Assembly (NCBI GenBank): GCA_030770535.1
Contig: JASVEC010000268.1
Location: 1 to 22,902, forward strand
Direction: 5' to 3'
Source: Batkoa obscura
Taxonomy: Eukaryota > Entomophthoromycota > Entomophthoromycetes > Entomophthorales > Batkoaceae
DNA length: 22,902 nucleotides
The position numbers and the translations under genes are program-made. Each line of letters starts with the position of its first letter. Position 1 is the stretch's first letter. Shown piece after piece: positions 11,431-20,370 of the stretch. The notes under the pieces are model-generated. The model did not search any database. It was given only the letters and a program-made list of their open reading frames with translations, and was not told the DNA's origin.

Positions 11431-12615
11431 TTAAGTAATCCTAACATTTAACAACCTATTTCTATCATTCAACAAACTACTTACTTGCTTAGTAAATATC
11501 GAAATTTTTAAATTCTCTGTTATCTTCGTAAGGTAAGCTGGGATCGATCTTTTAATTTTTCTGTTTTCTATAGACTCTATAACTTTAATTGGGACTATAT
11601 CGCTTTTTTTTGATGTATCAGATACTGGATAACAATGTAGTTTATTGTTATGTTTAATAAAGTGTAAATACTTCTTAATGCCCTGCATCTCTATTATTCT
11701 TTTTGTATTTTTGTTTCTTTTATACTTTTTAAAAATTATATCTGTTTTCCCATTATTAACAGTCGAGTTATTAATTTTATTATGCTCGCAAATAAAAGCC
11801 TCAAATCTTGAAATTAATTGATCGATATCTTCTATTTTACCTAACGCTTCAAAACTACTTTTCCATTTTGAAAGGTTTCCAAAATGTCCATCAACTATAC
11901 TTTTTCCATGATGTTCAGCAAAAAAATTAAGATTAACATTCAAACTACTATTTATTTTATGAATTTCTTTAAACATATAGTGTAGAAACTCTTGGGATCT
12001 AAAATGATTTCCTGTATCTGCCCATATATTAATTTTTGTAAACTTTTTAAATAGAAGCTCTGTAGAGATTAAATCGATTAAACAATCTCCTGCATATGCT
12101 GAATCATGATTCAATATTTCAGATAAATAATCAAAGTAAACTTTGCCTATTGTTTTATCATCTTTTAAATATAATACACCAAAACCTAATACTGATATAG
12201 CTTGTTTACTATAATGATCTAGATTTATTGAATCTGGTCTTGTCCCTATTTCCATATTTTGTTTAAAATCTAAAACTATTATACAACTTTTGTTATTTAA
12301 TTTTTTGATAGTTTCATTAAATGTGTTTTTTTGAGTATCAACACAGAATTTATGTAATTTGTATAATTTTTCTTCTTCGTTGAAAATTTCTTGTATCTCT
12401 GCTTTGTTTTTTGCTGTATTTATTTTATTTTCAAATAACTTTTTTCTAACTGTATACTGGATACATATATTACATAGATCCGTTTTTCTTGCTGGATTTT
12501 TGAAATTAGTTGGTATATATTTAAAGAACGTTGACCTAGCTACTGCTTTATCTCTTAGATCATTCAAATATTTACTATATATCATTCTTCTACTTTTATT
12601 TAATATATATATACA
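11431..12615 (-). mobile_element. DDE-like transposase, main frame (C-terminal ~390 aa)
   Basis: Open from the overlap with the upstream frame near 12615 to the stop at 11431; the first ATG at 12585 would give 384 aa. From that ATG, residues 18-34 (RSTFFKYIPTNFKNPAR) and the CxxC at 38-41 form a small DNA-binding or zinc-knuckle region. An RNase-H-like core follows: VLDFKQN (Asp106), a GFGVLYL strand, DYLSEILNHDS, INIWADTGNHFRS (Asp190), and FFAEHHGKSIVDGHFG (about residues 221-236). Spaced acidic residues in these blocks fit a DDE/D catalytic triad, but I cannot assign a named superfamily. Very low G+C, Lys/Asn-rich codon use and lack of introns set it apart from neighbours. No clear terminal inverted repeats were found. 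Confidence 0.65.
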
Positions 12616-13136
12616 TTATCTGATGAATATTTACTATCGTTACTTTTTTTATTAAATCTTGATGAAATAGTTGAATCATTTAGTAAATATTGTATAATAG
12701 TTTCAATTTGGTCATCTTTAATTTTTTTTGTATTTTTAATAATAGGTTTTAATGTTGATATTTTATTATTATTACTTGTTTTTGAATAATCATATTGATT
12801 TCTATTTATATTAAACCCAAAACTCTTACATTCATCAAAAGAATATACTGAAGCTATAGTCGATAATAACGCTACTTGCTGACTTTTGTTTCCTGTTTCC
12901 CTTAAAGCACTAATTTTATACATTGCTTGATTAAGTTTATTATTATCGATAGTAAACTTTGATAATATATCTTTTCTTTGTTTTGTTTTATTATAAAATT
13001 CCATAAACCTTGGGTTGTTATAAGTAGCTCTTAAAATTGATGTAAATGAATTACAATGTTTATATTGTGTACTCCTCCCTATTGTATTGAAGTTTTCAAA
13101 AATTCCATTTCGAAGTTTAGTTATGAAAGTTTGCAT
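12600..13136 (-). mobile_element. DDE-like transposase, N-terminal frame (178 aa)
   Basis: Starts at the ATG at 13136 and ends at a TAA inside a (TA)n run at about 12600-12613. It is rich in Lys, Asn and Ser, with an Arg/Gln/Ser N-terminal half and a disordered linker (KTSNNNKISTLKPIIKNTKKI). It ends SSDNVYIY. The next frame of the transposase overlaps it by about 16 bases in the offset frame. The break lies in the TA dinucleotide repeat, where slippage is common, and no GT-AG intron bridges the two without a stop. The two frames are most simply one transposase gene with a frameshift, so the copy is probably inactive unless the frame change is bypassed. Confidence 0.55.
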
Positions 13137-13623
13137 TTTATTTTTATTTCAACAAAAAATAAAGTCAAATAAGTGTATTTATATAATTATATATTATATA
13201 TCTGTTAAATATCTAACAGAACTAACATAAAATATATAGTTAGGAAAATTAGCTATTTAAGAAAAGGAAACAATTAAAATAAGTTTTAAATAGAGACATT
13301 TAATTTTAGGCTTTTTAGATTTAACCGTTATATTGAACACAAACTTGAAATTTTAAATTTGGATTAATTTCTAAGTAGATTCTGAAACCAATTAGGACAG
13401 CCCCAAATGCTTCAATATTTTTCAGTAATTGTTAGAATGGCTTATATTATAAGTTTAAACCAAAGCTCTAGTTTTACTCTATTAAAATTAATTTTTTATG
13501 TATTTTATTGAAAACAATGAATTAAATCACAGCAGCAAATGGTTTAGTATTAACAAACATTTAACTCAATATAGGTTCTAGATACTTCATTTGTATAGTT
13601 AGCTTCAAAACGCTACATATTAA
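13137..13623. other. Gene-free stretch with a short perfect hairpin
   Basis: It lies 5' of the transposase and 3' of the first thioesterase. A perfect 7-bp stem (TCTGTTA at 13201-13207, TAACAGA at 13214-13220) with a 6-base loop is present. No matching transposon terminus with the left side was found. Confidence 0.4.
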
Positions 13624-14230
13624 TTAAACTTTACTTTTATTTGTGTCATTATTTTTCATAAACAGTGTATGTCTGCCCAAAGCAATCACTACCTTTTTGT
13701 CATTTTCATCTACTCTAGATATTTCTATCGATGTAAAAGCTACGCTACGTCCAATTTTATCTACTCTTGATTCCTTTAACTTTCATTAATAATCCTTATA
13801 AAACTTTTATTTTACTTACTACTGTAACTTTATCACCTAATTTAGCACTAGCTAAATAACTTATATTAATATCCACTGAAACCCCATAATTAATTTTTGG
13901 GATAGTTGAAACTACATAAGCACCACAAGCATCCACTAGGTAAGCTATAAATCCTCCTTGAAGACTATGACCGGGATTCTTTAAAAAAATAAAAAAATAA
14001 AACTGATAGATTAAAACTCGTCTTTACCAAATGCTTTTCTTCAACAATAAACTCTTGAACTAATCTTCCTATCTCCCCTTCTATAGTTTGAAAATACTTT
14101 AATAATATTAAATTGAGACAAGTTTATCAGTATTTCTAACCTCAGGTAAAACGATACTTGTATAACCAGATCCTTCTCTAATCTGTTCAATTGCGTTTTG
14201 TATTCCATTTATTATTTGGTTTTCTGACAT
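13624..14230 (-). CDS. PaaI/ACOT13-like hotdog thioesterase (array copy 1)
   Basis: Acyl-CoA thioesterase-type hotdog protein, 155 aa. Exons are 14230-14141, 14096-14028, 13978-13820 and 13773-13624 (90, 69, 159 and 150 bases), with introns of 44, 49 and 46 bases, all in phase 0. Exon 2 ends FIVEEKHL. Exon 3 begins NPGHSLQGGFIAYLVDACGAY, the active-site loop and helix: Asn54, Gly61-Gly62 and Asp69 correspond to the Asn, Gly and Asp of human THEM2/ACOT13. The usual His of the LHGG motif is Gln here (LQGG). Exon 4 ends VIALGRHTLFMKN, the family's final strand with its GRHT. No targeting signal is evident. Substrate is unknown, though long-chain acyl-CoA is typical of ACOT13. Confidence 0.85.
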
Positions 14231-14545
14231 AATATTATAAAAATAAATTTTTGAGATTGGGAAATTATCAAACTGTTTATTGAAACTAAAGCTTAAGTTA
14301 AATAAAAAAAGCGAGCATTATTTTTCACATTGTCATTTTTTTGTAGCTTGAATTTTAAACAATTATTAGTCAAATACTGGAATAAAAAAGATATTACCTA
14401 TTATCTTAATGATCTTTTGAAAGTTTGAATATAGTTATTGTTTTGTATTTTCAGATTTCTTAATTTAATGGCGTGCAATAGAAAGTTGTATTCAAACCCC
14501 CAGATATTTTACAGAATATGTAATATCGATCGATACTTATATTTA
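14231..14545. other. Spacer between thioesterase copies 1 and 2
   Basis: Promoter region of copy 1. It shares short blocks (AATGATCTT and TTGAAAGTTTGA) with the promoter of copy 3, a trace of the tandem duplication. No gene. Confidence 0.4.
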
Positions 14546-15230
14546 CTAAAATTTACTTTTATTATTAGCTTTATTTTGTAAATACATTGTATCTCTTCCT
14601 ATAACAATCACTGCCTTTTTATTTTCATCAAGTCTAGATATTTCCATTGACGTAAAAGCTAAATTGCCACCAATTTTATCAATTCTTGATTCCTTTCATG
14701 TATTATTAATAGTTCTTATTAATTCCTTATGATTTATCACTTTAATGTTAGATAAGTAACTCATATTGATACCCACGAAAACTCTGGAATTCTTCATAGG
14801 CATTGTAGAAATTACATAAGCTCCACAGACATCCACAAGATAAACTAAAAATCTATGATGAAGACTATAGATTCGATTCTTTTTTAAAAAGGTTTAAAAA
14901 AGCTAATAAATAAAATCAATAATTGTATCAAATATTTTTCAACTATAAACTTTTAGACTAATTTTCCTTCTTTTGTTCTGTACTTTGAAAATACTTTAAC
15001 GGTACTAGTGTGTATAAATTTGTTAGATTATTTAACCTTGAGTAATATAGCGTCTGTATGATTACATCGATGCCGAATTTCTTTCACCATATGAGGATGT
15101 ATTTTTGCGTTTAAGAATTTTACTAATAATTCTTCTACTTAAATAACGCTTAAAAGATAGAAAAAATAATGAAGTCAAAAAAACACCTTCATATTTTGAA
15201 TTCTGTTTATTAATGGATTGGTTGACATTT
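14546..15230 (-). pseudogene. Decayed thioesterase (array copy 2), interrupted by MITE C
   Basis: Recognisable relic of the same four-exon gene. Exon 4 (14692-14546) is still open and reads ESRIDKIGGNLAFTS near its start and IVIGRDTMYLQN near its end, with HT of the GRHT motif changed to DT. Exon 3 keeps LVYLVDVCGAYVIST, but the active-site loop is SLHHRF in place of SLxGGF, and its splice donor is lost. Exon 2 is scrambled. Exon 1 is split: one part lies at about 15037-15088 (reading ...RHRCNHTDAILLK), the other at about 15195-15220 (reading ...LINRIQN), with MITE C between. The last fits IINGIQN of copy 1. Several independent lesions show it is non-functional. Confidence 0.8.
15089..15194 (+). 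mobile_element. MITE copy C (~106 bp), inside thioesterase pseudogene
   Basis: It begins ATATGAGGATGTATTTTTG and ends AAAAAACACCTTCATAT, in the same orientation as copy B. The core is more diverged (ACTTAAATAACGCTTAAAAG). It interrupts exon 1 of the thioesterase relic, so it inserted after the array duplicated. Confidence 0.83.
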
Positions 15231-15651
15231 AGGCATTAAATTGAAATTTGATTTAAAGTTAAACGATAATTACAAGATGCTTATAAAAGAATTCTTAAAT
15301 TGGGTAAAATATTTTTTTCTACGTCATTTTTTGATTATTTTTTATACAGCATAAAATTTCAAAAAATCTAATCGAATATTGAAAAGTGTTTCGATATTTA
15401 TTTATGAACTATGCAATAATTTTCACAGGAATGGCTCGTGCTTTTCAACAATGATGGTTTAGCCCTCTATTACTTCAAACTCCGCTTCGATCTTATCGTA
15501 TTAAAGCTTCATTTAATGTATATTTATTTTAAAGACAATATTATGTATTTAACATAACAGTCCTCAGTTTACTATTTCTGAATATAAAGCTCAATGTAAA
15601 ACTTCATTTATTAAGTAGAACATGAAAAAATTTATATTATCCACATTTTTA
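15231..15651. other. Spacer between thioesterase copies 2 and 3
   Basis: No coding or RNA signal; 5' of the copy 2 relic and 3' of copy 3. Confidence 0.45.
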
Positions 15652-16264
15652 TCAAAGTTTATTTTTATTCGCCTTATTATTTTTTAAAAATAAAGTATGT
15701 CTACCCAAAGCAATTGTCACTTTCTCTCCATTCTCATTTAATCTTGACACTTCCACCGATACAAACGCTAAATTTTGACTAATTTTATCTACTTTAGCAT
15801 CCTATCAATAGTTAATAACTTTACTTTCAAATGCCAATATTCAATTTACTGATCTAACTCTATCATTGATTTTGGCATTAGCTAAATAACTTATATTAAT
15901 ATCTATCGAAACAAATGACTTTTTTAAGTTTAAGGTAGATAATGCATAGGCACCACAGACATCAACTAAATAAGCTATAAATCCACCATGGAGGTTTTGG
16001 TTTGGATTCTTTAATAATAAGAAGTTACAAAATAATTGATAGAAAATAATTGAAATGGTTACCAAATGCTTTTCTTCTACTATAAATTCTTGAATGACTC
16101 TCCCCTCAGAAGCTTTTATGATGTCTATATGCTTTGTTGATGTTAATATTGAATTGGTGTAATGAGTGGATTACCTTGGGTAATACAAGGTTTGTATAAT
16201 CTACTATTATGGGAGCTTTTTTATTCACTTTTTGTACTTGGGTTGATATTTTGTTGTTTGTCAT
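15652..16264 (-). CDS. PaaI/ACOT13-like hotdog thioesterase (array copy 3)
   Basis: Intact array member, 155 aa. Exons are 16264-16175, 16131-16063, 16008-15850 and 15801-15652, with exactly the same sizes (90, 69, 159, 150) and phases as copy 1. Introns are 43, 54 and 48 bases. It retains the canonical active-site loop NPNQNLHGGFIAYLVDVCGAY with Asn54, His60, Gly61-62 and Asp69, and ends VTIALGRHTLFLKNNK. Exon 1 (MTNNKISTQVQKVNKKAP...) is the most diverged part relative to copy 1. The exon 3 to exon 4 donor is GTAAATTG rather than GTAAGT. It is expected to hydrolyse acyl-CoA as a dimer or tetramer, like THEM2. MITE D lies 158 bases upstream of the start, within the likely promoter. It retains the full motif that copy 1 has changed. 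Confidence 0.88.
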
Positions 16265-16421
16265 GATATAGTAAATTGAGAATTAAAGCAATAAAGTTAA
16301 AGAAATAGTATAAAAAAAGTTATTATGGCTAATGATCTTGAGATATGTAATTAGTTCCACATTTTTGAAAGTTTGACCGAAATTCAAAGTCTTAAGATGA
16401 TGATGTAATAAAAAACCATGG

Positions 16422-16525
16422 TATGGGGATGTATTTTTATGTTTAAGAATTTTACTACCAATTTTTCCGCTTAAATAACACTTAAAAAATGGAAAAATAA
16501 TGAAGTCAAAAAAAACACTCCTGTA
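16422..16525 (+). mobile_element. MITE copy D (~104 bp)
   Basis: It begins TATGGGGATGTATTTTTATG and ends AAAAAACACTCCTGTA, in the orientation of copy B. The right terminus is diverged (CTCCTGTA for ATCCCCATA). It sits 5' of thioesterase copy 3. Confidence 0.8.
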
Positions 16526-16861
16526 CTGTTTTTTTCAGTTTGATATTAGTTAAAAAACAGGTTTTGATTTTAAATGGCGACAAACTTGTATCATAAGTTA
16601 TTTGCCTTATTACGAAACTTTAATCTATATGTAAGATATAGCTTTCTTAACTGTAATATATTTTTATGATATAGCATAATATTTAGATTTAAAATATATA
16701 ATTTGTTTGATACTAAAACTTTAGCTTTAACTTTATCAATATTCCAACTGTTATTGTTATTAAAAGCTTAAAATATTTTTATTAAAGCAATTTTTCAAAT
16801 TATTCTTTCTAGTAAGTTGCTTACTTAATATAATGGTATCACATGGGATCTTATATAAAAT
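16526..16861. other. Gene-free stretch between MITE D and tRNA-like relic
   Basis: Nothing supported. TAATGGTATCACATG near 16831-16845 faintly resembles a tRNA D-arm but has no matching anticodon arm. Confidence 0.4.
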
Positions 16862-17064
16862 TTAATATTCAAATAAGTGCTGGTTGACTTCTCAAATTAA
16901 TATATGGTGATGTTTTTTTTGGCTTCATTATTTTTTTTGTTTTAAGCACATTTAAGCCGAAAATTTTTTAGTAAAATCCTTAAACACAAAAATATATCCC
17001 CATATAATTCCTAAGATGTGGGTTCGAATCCCTCAGAAGGGTAAGTTGAATTTAAGATTTTTTT
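16862..17064 (+). other. tRNA-like relic split by MITE E
   Basis: On the right side GGTTCGAATCC (17021-17031) is a perfect Pol III B box, i.e. a tRNA T-loop. It is flanked by a near-complete T stem (GTGGG/CCCTC, one mismatch), an acceptor-like AGAAGGG, and a T7 run at 17058-17064 that would serve as a Pol III terminator. On the left, AAGTGCTGGTTGAC (16874-16889) resembles a class-II tRNA D-arm, and TTCTCAAATT could be an anticodon loop. Without the MITE the two parts total roughly 75 bases, tRNA size. The 5' acceptor strand does not pair with the 3' one, so at best this is a decayed tRNA, perhaps leucine-type. Confidence 0.35.
16902..17005 (-). mobile_element. MITE copy E (~104 bp)
   Basis: It starts ATATGGTGATGTTTTTTTT and ends AAAAATATATCCCCATAT, in the orientation of copy A. 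The core is the most diverged of the five (the AGCGCT centre is lost). It lies between the two halves of a tRNA-like sequence. Confidence 0.8.
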
Positions 17065-17606
17065 GGCAGTGACAATTTTAATCGAAACTTCATAGAAATA
17101 ACAAGGATCTATATTTTGCTAATAATTCTAAATTAATTCCAGATTATAATTTGATATCATTCAAATGAATTCTTTTTTATAAGTTTATATTCCTTATTAT
17201 ATTTAAAAGTGGAGTTAAGGTTTACAGAAATGAGAAGACTTCTTTTGACATCAAATCATACTCTGACAGTAATTATGTCTAAAATAGATCAAGATTTAAA
17301 TACTACGAAGTCTATACTTTATCTTGATCTGATACTAACATTTAATTTGTATATTTTCATATTCATAATACATCCTTTCATTTATTTCTATTTCTATTTA
17401 ATGTTTAAATAGAACCAATTTCTCACAATAAGTTACAAAAGGAATTGATATATTCATTGAGCATTTAAAGAAAATAATTCAACTTGAACCAATAGGATAT
17501 CTATCATTTAATTACACAAAAACTCACAAAAAGACTAAATAATCTTTATCAATAAAAAAAGGATTTATCATCATTGATTCATCGATCTATCAATAATAAT
17601 ATAGCA
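17065..17606. other. Intergenic, promoter of GAL7-type gene at right end
   Basis: The plain CCAAT at about 17490 (AACCAATAGG) is ~115 bases before the GAL7 start and is a possible promoter element. No Gal4-type CGG-N11-CCG site is visible. A 67-codon open frame at 17209-17412 starts at GTG and is not considered a gene. Confidence 0.4.
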
Positions 17607-18759
<1,153 letters not shown>

Positions 18760-18877
18760 TAAAGTTTTATTTTTATTTTTATTTTGTTATAAATTATTTT
18801 TTATTATATATTATCAACCTTGTATTTGACTATTTGTAATTATTATTACTATAATTATATTATTGTTTTAATCTATT

Positions 18878-19961
18878 TTATATCAATTCAACTAATTCTT
18901 TTTCTAACAGATCACGAATACTTGAATAAGATAAAAAAAATATATTTCCTGGATTCATTTCAATTACTTCACTATATGGTCAAGAAGTTAATCAGTTAAG
19001 GTCATTATATTATTATCTATTATAAAATATTACCTATTTTCTAATGTATAGTCACTTATCTTTGTTAAACATTTAATAAATACAGGTTCATTTAAATTAG
19101 GTTTTAATACTAAAGTTGATTCATAATTAACAGAAAATAACAGTATTTTAATAAATCCTTACTTTGATTTTCATTGATGTCTAACAGTCTTATCTCCTCT
19201 GGTAATGTTTCTGGTTGATTTGATTTTAAATAATTGGTATATAGAGAGTAATAGCTAATTGTTTGACAAAAGGTAAATAAGTGAATTAAATAAAATGTAC
19301 AAACTTACTCTCTTAAATAATCCAACTCAAATTCAGCAAACAATTCTTGAAATATATTCAAATTCAAATAAAAGTAAATAGAATATCTTTCAATCTAAAA
19401 AAAAGAGAGATTTAGAATAAAAAAAAGCTCAAGTTAAATTATTATTCATATACTTAGAATGTTGAATTAACTTACTTTATCAATCCTAGTTCGAAAATAA
19501 TTTCTTAAACAATATTGTATCTTATCAATATCAGATTGTAATAATAATACTTTAATTTCATCTTCCGGTTTATTTTTAGAATTCAATTGAATAATCTCCA
19601 AGTTAGCTAACTATTTAAAATAATTAATACATTAAGTACATATTAAAAACATCAATATATATGAATAATTTAAAAACTTTTAACTTACTTGTAGTTCTAA
19701 CAACTCATTAACTTCTTCTAATAATAAAAAATTAAATTTCAATAATTCTGGACAATTCCGTTCATTAATTAATAATTTTTGTAAACTTTCAATGGAAGTA
19801 GATTGTAGATACAACTGTGAAAAATCGTCTAAATTTGGTGTTGATGAAGTAAAATTATTTTCAGTAGTAAGATTGGGAGTTAGTGTAAAATTGTTTTCTT
19901 CTGGAGGTAAACTATAGCCTTCTAGTTCTTGTGTATAATCATCTTTAAATTCTATTGACAT
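18878..19961 (-). CDS. SLD5: GINS complex subunit SLD5
   Basis: Subunit of the GINS tetramer (Sld5-Psf1-Psf2-Psf3), which joins Cdc45 and MCM2-7 to form the replicative helicase in the nucleus. Six exons: 19961-19689, 19610-19476, 19394-19309, 19254-19163, 19109-19034 and 18971-18878. Introns are 78, 81, 54, 53 and 62 bases; the product is 251 aa, the usual family size. Residues 1-55 are acidic with Asn/Thr-rich filler. The A-domain helical core follows: CPELLKFNFLLLEEVNELLELQ, then the hallmark YCLRNYFRTRIDKIERYSIYF (R-x-Y-x-R-x-R-x-x-KIE) and LFAEFELDYLREYYSLYTNYL. The B-domain near the C-terminus reads KPNLNEPVFIKCL, then IFFLSYSSIRDLLEKELVELI. All joints keep frame. The assignment rests on the helical signature and the B-domain order. 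Confidence 0.88.
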
Positions 19962-20370
19962 TGTAGAAATTAAATATTTGCAGTTTTAGTATAAACAATT
20001 TTATAATTTTTTAGATTGAAATCTTAGATGCTAACAAATTGATCCAATTAAACTTTCAAGAATCTAGATGTTAGCTGCTCCAATTCTATTGTAACCTAAT
20101 CAATCACTCATTTAAAAAGAAAATTAAGTTAAAACTATACTAATTTGTTAAGCCATAAAGAAACTAATCAAGCAAATAACTAGCTCTAAAAAATCATTGC
20201 AAATTATGTTAGAATACAATTGCAGTAGCTGTATAAAATATCAAAAACAGTTGAACAAAGTTTGAATGTCTAATCAATTTACTTAAAAAGGTAACTCAAT
20301 TAATAAAAATAAATTCTTTTATTTTATTAAGAAATGTAACTTCTATTTTAAACACTTCTTCACGATTATT
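19962..20370. other. Intergenic, upstream of SLD5
   Basis: Lies between the SLD5 start and the stop of the WDR6-like gene, both on the minus strand. No CCAATCA box, MITE or coding signal was found. Confidence 0.45.

Noticed and set aside
12359-12655. 98-codon + strand frame
   Set aside because: Antisense of the transposase.
11320-13407. CAGCCCCAAA near 11320 and again near 13398, as possible ends of the transposon
   Set aside because: The copies are in direct, not inverted, orientation, with no further similarity; probably chance.
16831-16845. TAATGGTATCACATG as a tRNA D-arm
   Set aside because: No complementary anticodon stem or acceptor nearby; the D-arm-like segment at 16874 fits the T-arm spacing better.
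17209-17412. 67-codon + strand frame with hydrophobic tail
   Set aside because: Starts only with GTG, has no known motif or splice context, and lies in AT-rich intergenic DNA.
17574-17606. Longer N-terminus for the GAL7-type protein
   Set aside because: The upstream start would be TTG; the ATG at 17607 gives the usual family length.
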